Below are positions 34,575-45,739 of a DNA stretch of 64,000 nucleotides, one piece after another. The stretch is from Rhizoclosmatium globosum (taxonomy: Eukaryota > Chytridiomycota > Chytridiomycetes > Chytridiales > Chytriomycetaceae): assembly GCA_002104985.1 (NCBI GenBank), contig MCGO01000103.1, positions 82,311 to 146,310 of the forward strand, written 5' to 3'. Below the pieces are notes generated by a model. The model ran no database searches, was not told the DNA's origin, and worked only from the letters and a program-made list of their open reading frames with translations. Positions within the stretch are counted from its first letter, which is position 1, and each line of letters begins with the position of its first letter. Made by a program: the position numbers and the translations under genes.

Positions 34575-37281
34575 TTAATGAGTGCGTTCAAACGAAACAC
34601 AACTTCCGGAATCAAACACATGCAGAAGGTTGTTCTTGAAATAGACGTTCGAAGTTTCTGCTGATGACACCCAAAAGACGCTTGGACTGGACCAACCCTG
34701 ATGTTGATACTTTATAGGAATAGAACTGAGAAAAGATGTTGAGCTGCTTGGAACCAAGGTAGTATTGTTAATCCAACTCACAACAAACTCGTTCAACTCT
34801 CGACACGTCCCAACGTGCAACCAGCAAAATCCATTCACCGTCTGCTCGGGAAGACATGTGGATATCTTGATTCTTCTTCTCGATCCGAGACGAACGCGAC
34901 TTTGATACTTTCTGCAGGTGACTCCGACCGCAGATCCAAATTGGAAGCTTTGTCCAACGGTGCATCCACATTCGAAACTTCGAGTCCTCAACTGCATGGA
35001 CGTCAACTGTTTGAGTTTCTGATGAAAACTCCGACTCAACCACCGCATCAACTGACACCGGCGCCGCTCAACACCCTTCTTCTGACCACCAGTCTTCCTC
35101 AACTCCTGCTACAACGCTTTCGAAGACTGTAGAAGCTCTTTGTGAGACTCATTCACCATACCTCGTAACAACTCCTTCCCTTCCCCAAGAAGTTCTCAAG
35201 CTTCTTTTTTAACTCTTCCAGATTTACTTTTGGGGTATTAATTTCGGATTGAATACGCGCGAGTTCGGTTTCAAGTGCGGATATGGTTGCGGTTTGGGAA
35301 ATGGGGGAGTCGAGAGTAGATGCGTCGTTTGGGAGAGTGGTTTTGGGGGATTTCTTTTGTGCATATGTTGTCGACTGTGGCGGAGATGAGAAGGGTCTTG
35401 TCCGTGGCAATTTTGGTTACGAGTATTGTTTTGTGGAGGGAGAAACCCAATACCTTTACGTGCAAGGGAATATATAACAGGCTTGATTGGTTTGCTGCTG
35501 CTTCGCGCGTGCCGTCAAGTTCTGACGTTTTTGGGAAGCTGTTCGGCCGTTTTGATGAATGTGACTGCAGTGATTTCGAAAGTGTTTTGAGGCTGCTTGC
35601 CGATGAAAGGGTAATTGAAGGGGCGGCTGTAACTGACATTGGCAAGGTTCGGTTTCCTTCTTGTATATCAGCACATTTCCTAAAACAAAGACGACAAGCT
35701 CACCTTGTTAGGGCAAAAGTTGTATAAAGAGTTCAAACTAACATTTCCATGATATCGCGTTTGCCGAGACAATAAATCAATTTTTGTCGGATATCTGAAA
35801 TTGTGTCCTCATCTTAATCCACGACGACTGTGCCATACATACTTTCTGCATGTGACTCCGCCCGCGAAGCTGAGTACTGAACCTAATTATATCTATATTA
35901 GGAACGTTGACTGCATCGACGTCCATTGCTTGAGTTTCTGATGTGGACTCCAACTCAAGCACCGTACAACCTTCTCCGACGCCACATCTTCCTTTGCGAC
36001 GTCAACACCAGCAACCACAACCTTTTTCCTTTTCCTCTTCTTCTTGTTTTTCGTTTTCTTTTCCCCTGCAGCCACTCCGCCGTCAACACTTCCAACATCA
36101 TCAACCTCTGACCCATGATCTGTCATCACGACTTCCCTCCTCTCCGTCACTTTTGAACCAACGTTGTAGAACTTCCAGTGTTTGTTACAGTAGATTGGAG
36201 CATCTTTTTCAGCATTTATGAACGACTGATAGGAATGAAACTGAATTTGCTGTTCCGTAAGAACGCATCGAGTTTTGTTAACGACTGACAGGGATAAAAC
36301 TGAGTTAGCTGTTCAGCAAGAACGCGTCGAATATTCGCACCAAACTCAGCGACAGACGTCAACGGAATATGTGATAGATGAAAGGGTTTGATGTCTAGAA
36401 AGAATGATTGTTTGTGGAAGTAAGAAGAAGTTGTAGCTGTAGATGTGGAGGTTGAGGTCAACGTCAAAATACAAGTTCAAGGTGACGTTGTTGATTTGAT
36501 TGACCTGCTTGACTTTGCGCGACGGTTGAAGTTGAAGTAGTATGCGAAACAGCCTCATACTGAAGAGGGCGGAGTTCCGAGCGCATAAACACGTCGGTTT
36601 CGTTGCGTAGAATAGTAGAATGGTCGAGGGTCGGATATTGCAGCACAGGACAGGCGGATGTGGTTTGAGGTGGATTTGTTGGGAATAACGAAGTAGCAAA
36701 CGAAGGGCTCCACGGAAACTTTGGAGGTAGCGCTGACGACGAGTACCCTGGATCATCGTCCAAGGTTTAACAGCAGGTGTTTGCACACTTTTTCTGCGGT
36801 GTCACTGCGTCAAAGTCGTCTGGTTCGGCGGGTTCCGAGTTGCTCAGAGATTTGGTTGAGGGCCGCGAGGAAGAGGGCGTTGAAGTCTTTGGTCTTTGGT
36901 TGGTTGTTGGTTGGTGGTGTTGGTGGTGTTGGTGATGTTGTTGAGGGATTGAGGGAGGGAAGGGGAAGGGACAGGGACGAGAGGGACCATGTTGATGACA
37001 AGGATGAAATGGGCGGGAGACGTGTGGCTGGCCGGCTCATATTCGGTAAATTATATGGTCATTTAAAATACAAAGAAATCGTCGTCTATCAAAAAATCGA
37101 TTAGATATGAAGAATATCGCAGAAAGCGAAATTGTTCAAATGAAAGCAAAACTGAAGGGTTGAATGCACCAGCTTTGTTTTGTTGACAAGGAGAGTTGCC
37201 CACAAAGCCATCAATCAACCGATTCAGTCCATCCTCCATATTCGTTGCATTTAAGGGAAATATGAATTGCGGGATACTCAC
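34575..37281 (-). pseudogene. FAM copy 5, composite of two family members
   Basis: Two minus-strand pieces. 37,281-35,150 is a coiled-coil-type member: N-terminal NATNMEDGLNRLIDGF, FLAALNQISEQL, the Ser/Thr tract, IKPFHLSHIPLTSVAEFGAN, Lys-rich GEKKTKNKKKRKRK, and a C-terminal frame DSPISQTATISALETELARI that is continuous into QSEINTPKVNLEELKKKLE. This is the only copy without the one-base deletion there. 35,100-34,575 belongs to the helical type: ESEFSSETQTVDVH followed by FCWLHVGTCRELNEFVV, then SIPIKYQHQG and SSAETSNVYFKNNLL. Several internal frame changes remain. It shows that FAM members recombine at matching modules. Confidence 0.45.
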
Positions 37282-37493
37282 TTTCTATAACGATTTCACG
37301 ATTTCGAGTTGTGCGACGCCAACAGAGAGAGCTTTGAAGTATTTAATCCGGAACAAGACCACTCTCGCGCAAATAAAACGCGTTTGATGTTGGTACATTC
37401 GAGTCATGTGTTTTGATTGAAGTAAGGGGGATGAATTGTAGAGTACTTGAGAGAGAAGAATACTGAGTGGCAATTGGCAACGATGGATCTATT

Positions 37494-38243
37494 TTATAGC
37501 GAGTTTCGAAATGTTGAACACAATCGGTATTGGATTTGAGTCACAGGGAATAGACGATGGTGGATTGCAGAGGGTGGATTCAAAGTCCACGTAAACTCTT
37601 CCTTTTCCAGCTGTTGGAACGAAAGCTCAGTGAATGCGTCACGAGGAATAAACGGTGGATTTGCTCGGGGTAGATTCAAAAGGCTTTCTTCTCTCACTGT
37701 TGGAACGAAGGCTCAGTAATCTTGTCTTTCCCAGCGTGTCTCACTCACCACTGCGTCGAATTCGTGCACTCCGTGGGTGATTGTGTTATGGTTGTCACTT
37801 AGTCTTTGATTCGATAATACGGCGACTCGGGATTCTTCTAAGGAGTGGAAGTATTGGTTAGACAGGTGTGTGAGGAGATACTCCGAGAGAGGAGGGGAGC
37901 TCAGAGTGCTTTGCATCAGTACCCTTTCAGAGTGCCAGACACGAGACGAGTTCTCCAGTCAAGAGATCTTTTCTAAGAAGCACGGACGAACGGAATATGG
38001 TTACCTCTTCTGTCTCGAATTGTGTTTGACAGCCAGATTGCACATAACCAAGGAGGGCATTGGTTCGAAGGGACTTGCTGAATTCACATTGGCGGTAAGA
38101 ACGTATGTCCGTGGTGGGTTGTGAAGGTGGTGGCAGTTGCGATAGTGTGGATTATGTTTGTTTCGTTGAAACCTTTCCAAGAAGCACCCAGGGTGGTGGT
38201 TCTCCACCTTTTTTTTTGCGGAGCCTTTTTCGAACCTCGTCAA
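37494..38243 (-). CDS. Block D orphan gene, copy 2
   Basis: Second copy of the gene at 17,344-18,110 with the same three open stretches (PPRTYVLTANVNSASPFEP; PPLSEYLLTHLSNQYFHSLE; ESLLNLPRANPPFIPRDAF) and the same GTAACC ... ATGCAAAG and GTGAGT splice signals. The last exon is shorter because the sequence after 37,494 diverges. Upstream (38,140-38,240) the 5' end differs from both other copies, so it was placed beside new sequence. No family recognised. Confidence 0.4.
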
Positions 38244-40176
38244 CCGCTCTGCAACCCTTCTTTCAACATCTCTCGATCCAATAAAAACATTTTGATCTCG
38301 ATCGCTATCTCTTTGTCCTAAGCACTTAATATTTAATTCTTTGGGCTGTGTCTGTCTTGCTTCCTTTTTTGATCCGACCGACTGCTATTGGTGCCCTCTT
38401 GCCATGGACCTCAGAGCTGCTGTTGAAAGCAGTATCAAAGGAAAGGTATTTAGTTTATATATGTCTTAAGTCAAACGAGCCCATCTAGCTCGCTCTTATA
38501 AGTGGTTAAGAATTCAAGATCAACTTTTTAGCCAAATGTCCCACTTCCATTAATTGGTAAAGATTCACATTTACAAAAAGTTCTGCGTGGAGGCAATTTA
38601 TTCTATTGCATTTTGGGACATTTGGAATCGAGTTGTGGCGCAGCTAACAACCTCGCATCTGATTGGTCGACACTGGTTTTCATACTTTTCCTGCATACTG
38701 ATTTGGCGCTGTGCCCACAGTAATCTCAAAAAGAACATGTCTCGCAGTCTACAGAAATTGGCACAAGAAATGAGAGTAAAATAATGAGAATGTGAAACGT
38801 AGCGGCAATAGCGGCAATGACGGAGATTCTCATCATGTGGCCTTCCAGATTTGGCAGGCCACATGACAAAAGCGGCAAAACAAAGCAGGGTTGAGGAGTC
38901 GATTCCTAACTCATGCGAAAAAGTTGGGTTTAAACCACCACCCTGAGAAGCACCCACACGAAAAGATGTAATCGAAATGATGTACTGTCCAATAATTATA
39001 AGAGTAATTCTTTCGTTCATTTATCTGTTATCCTTCTTCTCATCGTGTAGTCCCTTAACTCATTCGTTTAATTCGTTGAAACGCATTACATACGTTAATT
39101 TCTTTTGAAGGGAATATTCGTGAATTAATCGAATGAAAGGCAAGGAAGAAAGCGACACTCACTCACCCTCGCGGAACTACCAGCCAAACTACACCCACCA
39201 GAGCGACAACCCCAATTACTATACCAGAATGCATTCAGCCAGTTGGGGGACACTGACACGTGAGTCTTCCTTCATAAGCATCCAGTCATCTGCCTACAAC
39301 TCTCTCATTCCGCGATTCCGAACCCTCCTTTCACTGCATTCTACTCACTAATATCAAGAAACGCGCTACACTCATCAATTTAAGCTTGGAAGTTTCCAGT
39401 GAATACTGATCAGTTTCACAGAATAATCGCATGACCGCCATCTTTCAGTCACCCTTTACACCACCCGTTCTCCATGAAACGTTGGGGAATTGGATTGGAT
39501 TAGCTGTCTTCAGAGGTTTGACGCAGATGCCGGCAAATCATGTGATGGTTCGGCATTCTCCTTCATTCCTCCTCCGACTCCGTTAATGCCAAACCTTTGC
39601 AGCAACACGTCAATAAGGTCGAAATTCTCAGAGGCATTATTACTGATGGATGAACCCGCCAAATATTTGTTGCAAGGGACACCGAAGAGATGTAAGACAC
39701 ATATAATGGTTGATGCCTGTGAGTGATGATTCTTTGTGAAGGCCGTTTTATTTGCTGCAAGGCTGCGAGTATTGGTTGAATGCTTGAGTTTGAAGGGGTG
39801 AACGTGGATTTTGTGCAAAACGAGGAGTGATGTGAGGTTGCTTGAGGGCGCAGGAAGGCTGAGCGTCTAGTGAGGAGAGAGAATTCTGTCGAGTTGGCTC
39901 GCCAAAAGTTCAATTACAAATGATCAGTGGAATGCCTGTTTGTTGGGTAGGAGAAGTCAGACACAGACGGAGTTTGCGAACTTGAGTCATGGCGGGAGTC
40001 ATTGAGTCCCTTATCTGTTGGTTATCCATAGCAGCCATTTAATCAATGATGTAGCAGATTTGAGTAGATTGATTGAAACACCTTTTGGACTCGTCTTTGT
40101 TCAATGAAAACAGCCCCAAAAGCATGCCACAACGGTTGCCATCCAGACATACGTCAAGAGATTACTATCACTGTGA
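38244..40176. other. Mixed flank: block D remnant and unique sequence
   Basis: A possible first exon at 38,404-38,445 (MDLRAAVESSIKGK before GTATTT) has no convincing continuation. 38,960-39,560 repeats the block D flank of 18.2-19.0 kb. A plus-strand frame starting MKGKEESDTHSPSRNY at 39,133 ends at an ACAC-GTGAGT donor and may be the first exon of a gene, but no following exon was found. The stretch 39,560-40,176 is unique, with minus-strand frames of low confidence. Confidence 0.35.
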
Positions 40177-40252
40177 CTAGCAAACAGTTTTGTATTCAAG
40201 ATTGACGGACGACAATGGTGCCAGTGCGAATAATATCATCGAACGAAATGAA

Positions 40253-40498
40253 TCAAATGAAGCCACCGCAATCGTTCTGATGTTGCTCAATGTCAATTGT
40301 CTCTCCACTGATTGCCGTTCGAATGAAAATCTGTAGATTATCAATACATTCTGATTCTCTGAGGCGAAAGCCGTATCTGCAAGGCAGGGTCGAAATCGAC
40401 ACAGGGCTCTTATCGCGGCTTTCTGATTCAAAGTCTGATTCGACGTTGTTCGCTGAAGTCTCTTCATATTTGTTTGAATTCGAAGTACCGGCAATCAT
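40253..40498 (-). CDS. Fragment with ubiquitin-like start, possible gene piece
   Basis: 81-codon minus-strand frame. Residues near 54-71 read NLQIFIRTAISGETIDIE, which resembles the first beta hairpin of ubiquitin (MQIFVKT..GKTITLE) with one inserted residue. The preceding part is acidic and Ser-rich (ESDFESESRDKSPVSIS). After EQHQNDCGG a possible intron (GTGGCTTC ... TTTGCTAG) follows, but no typical ubiquitin core continues from it. It could be one exon of a UBL protein or a chance resemblance; the opposite strand is open over 79 codons as well. Confidence 0.3.
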   Translation of the reverse strand: MIAGTSNSNKYEETSANNVESDFESESRDKSPVSISTLPCRYGFRLRESECIDNLQIFIRTAISGETIDIEQHQNDCGGFI

Positions 40499-40838
40499 TG
40501 AAATGTCTTGTTCAGCCTTTCGGATGTGATTGCTTCGGCAGGAATCATTCGATGAGCGTCGTTAAAGCCGCTGAATGCATACATCTCTTCGAAAGTGTTG
40601 GCTCATTCAAAGAAGGTTCCTCAGTGGCTTGACGAGATGTCCAAATCGGCGATAGAACCCTTGACGCTAGAATTCACCTCCTCGAAAATATACTCGGCGT
40701 TGGGCCGTTGGATTTGTGAAGTCAACAAAAGGCCAATTGAAGTGGGAAAACACGAAACTATTTCTGTTGAAAACCTCGAAAAGTGCGCAGTTGATTCACT
40801 TTATTCTTCCGACGTCTCTTCCTCATTCATATTCTCAG

Positions 40839-42585
40839 ATGATTCGCAAGCTTCACACTGGTCAAGACGTTAAAGCCCCGCAACTTGGAAATCGCACTTA
40901 CAAGGATCCATATGCGACGCGTGTTCTCTTTGTTGGCAGCCTCTCTCAAACCGTTGACTCTCGAGGACTGTGGGACATCTTTAGCTCAGTGGGAGAAGTT
41001 GTTTATGCCAATGTTCCGAGTCGTAAGGCCAAGTTTGGAATTGTAGCCATGGCGTCACGGACCGAAGCAGCTGCCGCGATTGGTATAACCTCGTTTGACA
41101 GCATAATGTGTATCTAATATCAAACGTCAGCAAAACTCAACCTTCAATTGATTGAAGGCGTCCATATGGAAGTCTGCGAAGACCGGAGCTTCATGCAGGA
41201 AACCTTCCCAACTGTTGTGAGTATTCTGTAGTTTTATTTGAGTTTGAGTTGAACACGATATCATCCAAGGTATCACTGCCATCTGTTGCAGCTCCTTCCA
41301 CCGCCACCGAGAACACGAACGCCGTCAGTGCCAGCTCTTCAACAAATCAGAGTCTAGCTATTGAAATCAAAAACATTGCGCGATCAGCAAAATGGCAGGA
41401 CCTCAACAATCTTTTCTCTGAGGCTGGAAAAGTATCTCGTGTGGACGTTGAAACTGACAACCAGGGTCGCTCAAAAGGTTTTGGAATGATAACAATGAAT
41501 ACTTACGAGGATGTAGAAACAGCAATCGGTAAGTGTTAAGTTTTTATCGGTGATAGTACTCATGCAACATTAGTAATGTATGACGGGTTTATCTGGAATG
41601 GTCGGCGACTTGAGCTGTGTGTTGCGACTGTAAGTCTCGACATTTTTTTTATTTATGGCTCATCATTAATTCTAATTAGCCTTCCCTGAACCCTGTGGAT
41701 CCTGTCGATCCAGTCGATCCAGTCGATCATGCCGATCCTGTTCAGTCTGCAGACCCTGTGGAGTCTGTTGAACTTGTCGAACGGGTCGAGCTTGTCAAGC
41801 AAGCTATGCCTATGGAACTTACCAAACGCGTTGAAACTGTGAAGCCTGTTAAGCCTACCGAGCCTACCGAGCCTACCGAGCCTACCGAGCCTACCGAGCC
41901 TACCGAGCCTACCGAGCCTACCGAGACTGCCGAGACTATTGAGCCTATTGAGCTTGTCCATTCCATTCAACCTTCCGCCTCTAATGTGCCTGCTGAGTGT
42001 GCCGACACTACCGAGTCCATCAAACTTGTCAAACAGATCAAATGTGTTGACTACACAGAGGCTGTTCAGTCTATCAAGCCTGTAGAGCTTGGCTGCGTAA
42101 AATCTGCTCAGTCTGTCAGGGCCGTCACTTCAGTTGTGCGAGTCGAGCCAGCCCAACCTGTGGATTCTGATGAACTAGTTGATCCTGTCGAATCTATGGA
42201 AGCTGTTGATGCTGTTGCGCTTGGTCCGCATATGGAGTCTATTGAGTGCTTCGAATCTCTCCAATCCATGGTGCTTGTTGAGTGTATCAAGGATGTTACC
42301 TCTGGTAGGGTTGTTGCACGTGAGAAGTCTATCGAGTCTGTGGAAACTGTCGATTCTGTCAAGTTTGTTGACTCTACAGATCCTGTTGATTTTGTCAAGT
42401 CTGTTGAAATTGGATCTATCAAACCTGTCCAGGTTGCTGGAGCAGTTGATTTTGTTGTACTTGTTAACTATGTTGAGTCCGTTGAATTTGTCGAGTCTGT
42501 CAAGTCAATGGAACCTGTTAACTCTGATGACTCTCTGACCACGAAACCAAATACTGAACTTCAGTCAATGTCACATCCATATTAG
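40839..42585 (+). CDS. Two-RRM protein with P/V/E/D triplet-repeat tail (5 exons, 516 aa)
   Basis: Exons 40,839-41,082; 41,131-41,216; 41,270-41,528; 41,574-41,629; 41,680-42,585. Phases agree and the total is 1,551 nt. RRM1 covers residues about 28-105 (RNP2 VLFVGSLS; KAKFGIVAM in the RNP1 place). RRM2 covers about 138-213 (LAIEIKNI; RNP1 KGFGMITM; DGFIWNGRRLELCVA). Residues 216-500 are a low-complexity tail of three-residue steps such as PVD, ESV and EPT. The start is the first ATG after a TTCATATTCTCAG acceptor-like site; an upstream exon is possible. The last about 20 residues (from TTKPNTEL) come from block A', so the original C-terminus was replaced when A' was joined here. Confidence 0.75.
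41695..42530 (+). repeat. Coding triplet repeat with a 9-nt tandem core
   Basis: Degenerate 9-nt repeat (GTT GAG TCT type) over about 830 bases, with a homogeneous core of GCCTACCGA units at about 41,851-41,930 encoding (EPT)n. Both strands are open over much of it because of the repeat. Confidence 0.85.
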
Positions 42586-43300
42586 GAACGTTGACTGCAT
42601 CTATGTCCACTGCTTCTGATGAGGACTCTAATTCAACCAACACATCAGCCTTCTCGGATGTCAACCCCGAGCTTGCCTCTTCAACACACACGACCGCAGC
42701 CTTCTTTGTTTTCTCTTCAAACTGATTCGCGAGAATGTGTCGGATATTTGCGTCAAGGTCTGGGACGGACATCAATAGATTATGCAATAGATGAGATGGT
42801 TTGATGTCTGGAAGGGACAATTGTTTGTGAAAATGTGAAGAAGGTGTATATATAGATGTTGAGGATGAGTTTGAGGTAAACGCAGAAGCAGAAGTTCCAG
42901 TTGATGTTGTTGATTTGGTTGAAATGCTTCAGTTTGAGTGGCGGTTTAAGTTGGAGTAGATTCAGAGACAGCTGAAGAATAAAGAGGGTCGATTTAAGAT
43001 CACATAAAACTTTGGCTTCGTTAAGTGGAAAAGTAGATGGTTGAGGTCGGATATTGCCAGCGCAGGACAGCTGGATGTGGGTCTTTTGGAGGTAGCAAAT
43101 GAAGGATTCCACGAAATCTTTGGAGATAGTGCCGAAGACAAGTACACTGTCTCACTATCGGAATCTGAGGAGTCCGAAAAGGAACAGGAATTGTCCAGGT
43201 TGATTTTGCTTTCAATTCTAGGGTAACGTATGCGTTAGATAGATACGGCAACGAAAAGACGAGGTTTTACTTCCGTGGTTTGCACGCCATTCCCGCTGCG
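42540..43300 (-). pseudogene. FAM copy 3', 5' half only
   Basis: Duplicate of the 5' half of FAM copy 3, cut at the A' boundary. It retains the N-terminal piece, the Ser/Thr linker and ELESSSEAVDIDAVNVPN. A four-codon in-frame deletion (the IGWN-type repeat near 42,917) and a deletion near 43,222 distinguish it from 24.9-25.6 kb. The 3' end was lost at the fusion with the RRM gene. Confidence 0.45.
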
Positions 43301-43409
43301 TCAAAGTCATCTGGGTCGTCTAAGTCGTGGATTTGGTTGAGTTATTCAGACATCTGCTTGAGGACGGCGAGGAAAAGGGTGTCGAGGTCAACGCAATCGA
43401 CCTTCTCCA

Positions 43410-45420
43410 TCATGGACTTAAAAGTCTTCCCAGCCAACTCCTTAACAGCAACGATATGAATGACGCCAACAAATTAACCTGCTTCTTTGCTGAAGAAAGG
43501 TCAAACTCCACGATTCGAACAAGTCCACACACAATCGTCAAGGCAGTAACTCGTTGTTCTTGAATACATGTTGCTACCTCCAATTCCGACAACTTTTGGA
43601 AACAGAACAGATATGTGATGTCTGGAATGACGGTGTGTGGCTGAAATCCGGCCTGGGTGCAAAACGACCTTCCTCCCAGAAATTCACTCCATATAAAACC
43701 ACAACAAGTGCTGATATGTTCTCTTGTTCTTTGCTGAGTCGTCGAGCAAATGTTTCGGCGATATTGATGGCCTGTAATGCTGACACCAAGAGTCCTTCAA
43801 TGTCGAAGTTCGTCAAACAAGGATGGGAAGCGAGGGAATCTACCGTTGACGAGTTAGTCCATTCCGCGTTGAGGCGATACCGGTGAATATGAAAGCGCAC
43901 TCGGCGTTGGATTGTCAAGAACATCCAGTGAGATTATTTGCAAGAGTTCTGCGTCTCGGAAAAAATATGTCAGCATTGCGTACGACTGTTTGATATTTGC
44001 TGACGTAAGGAGACTTAGTTGGAGTCGTTGAAGTTCAGAGAGGCCCCCTTCCATTGAGTTTATCCTCCGCAGTCAAAAGGCTTTTGTAGCTTTCAAGGAG
44101 CGTTGCTGTGGTAAACAAATAAGTACTAAGCCATCGAATTCCATCTAAAAAGCGACAATCACCATGTCCGAACGAACACACAACTCGAGCAACCAAATCG
44201 GGGATCACAGGAACCCAACGAATCCCAACTACATCTACCGCCTTTTCCAACGCTCGCAGAACAGGAATCCCAAATCCTCCACACGCAAGTACACAGTAAA
44301 CAGGTTCACTTGTTTTCGTGAACCATTGTTGCTGCATAACACTTGCCGTCGATTTTTGAAGTTCGTGTGGAGGGAATAAAATAGGTAACATCGACACTAA
44401 TGAGACTTGGAAGAGATGTTCTGTAGTAGCTTTTGATTGTGACTGCAGTAATTTCGTAATCGTTTTGAGGCCGCTTATGGATGAAAGTGACTTTGACGTC
44501 GGTGTTTAGATGAGATGCAATTGGAGGGGCGACTGTTTCTGAGAATGGTATGGTTCGGATTTCCTCTTTTTTTCAGTATATTTCTCAAAAACAGATACAA
44601 GGAAAGGGCTCACCTTGATATGTTGGAATAACTTGTATCCAAGAGTGCGAACTAATTCGTCAATTAAGTCCGTGTATGTGAGACAGGCACTGAGGACGAA
44701 ATCAGCAGTCGTTGGATATCCGGAATGGATTCCTCTTCTCGATCCGAGACAACCGCGACTTTGATACTTTCCGCAGGAGACTCCGACTGCAGAAGCTTCG
44801 TCCAACGGTACATCCACATTCGAAACTTCGAGTCCTCAACTGCATGGACGTCAACGGTTTGAGTTTCTGATGAAAACTCCGACTCAACCACCGCATCAAC
44901 TGACACCGGCGCCGCTTCCACACTCGCCTCTTCAACAGCAGCAACAGCAGCCTTTGTCTTCCTTCCGTCAATATCATCCCATCCCACTCCCCTCCTCATC
45001 ACTTTGAACCAGCGTTGTAGCATTTCCAGTGCTTGTAAAGTACTTGGAAATCTTTTTCAGCATTTCAATTGGGTTTTGCGAACGACTGATAGGAGGCTGA
45101 CTCCCTGAGTCAACTGTTCCATGAGAACGCGTCAGATATTCACGACTAAGTCTGTTGGAACTCAATAGAATAGGCCATAGATGCGAGGGTTTGATGTCTG
45201 GAAGGGATGATTGTTGTGAAAGTATGAGTTGCTGTAGATATAGACGTAGATGTTTAGGCTGAGATTGAGGTGAATGTAGAAGTAGAAATAGAAGCTCAGT
45301 TGATGTTGTTGATTTGATTGGTTGATATTCTTGAGTTTGAGGAGACGTGGATGTTGAGTAGATGGTTCCATTAGCCATCAACCTGAACCTTCGAAATAAG
45401 TCCATAATCCCACAATTTTC
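43410..45420 (-). pseudogene. FAM copy 4' (helical-repeat type)
   Basis: Duplicate of 25,740-27,770. The helical-repeat frames are identical in protein sequence, including the unexplained frame change near 44,040. The Lys-rich part near 44,950 has lost about 60 bases (no GEKKKKK run), so the N-terminal module is shorter than in copy 4. Confidence 0.45.
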
Positions 45421-45739
45421 AACTCACATACCTGATTCTTCATTCAGTTATCTTCCTCCCCGTTGTCATCCTCATCCTTTTTGTTGTTGTTGACCTCTTT
45501 GCTTTGGTGCTTGAATCCCTCATCGGGTACAGCGACAGTCATCGGATCTCCCCAAATAGATTCAAATGGAAGCCGTTTGACAACAAACACTGCCGAGGGG
45601 CGAGAGCGGTGACATCGCAAACAGTGGAACTGACAGCTGGCAAGTCTCAGTCAAACAGACTCAAACTCAATGCAATCGGCGGAGGATGTGCGTTTGAGTA
45701 TATCCGATAGTAATGCACTCATCCAGTGAGGGCAGGTGG

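Larger units (their letters stand above)
24854..34830. repeat. Segmental duplication A (about 10 kb), copy 1
   Basis: The whole stretch recurs in the same order and orientation at 42,540-52,386. It contains half of FAM copy 3, FAM copy 4, block B and the TFIIS-domain-like gene. Two long minus-strand frames inside it (25,917-26,267 and 26,378-26,740) are letter-identical to 43,574-43,924 and 44,035-44,397, so the event is recent compared with the decay of block B. The right edge is at CAACGTGCAACCAGCAAAAT (about 34,830). Confidence 0.85.

Noticed and set aside
41653..41970. Minus-strand ORFs opposite the EPT/PVD tail
   Set aside because: They are mirror frames of the 9-nt repeat; the plus strand has matching splice junctions and two RRM domains.
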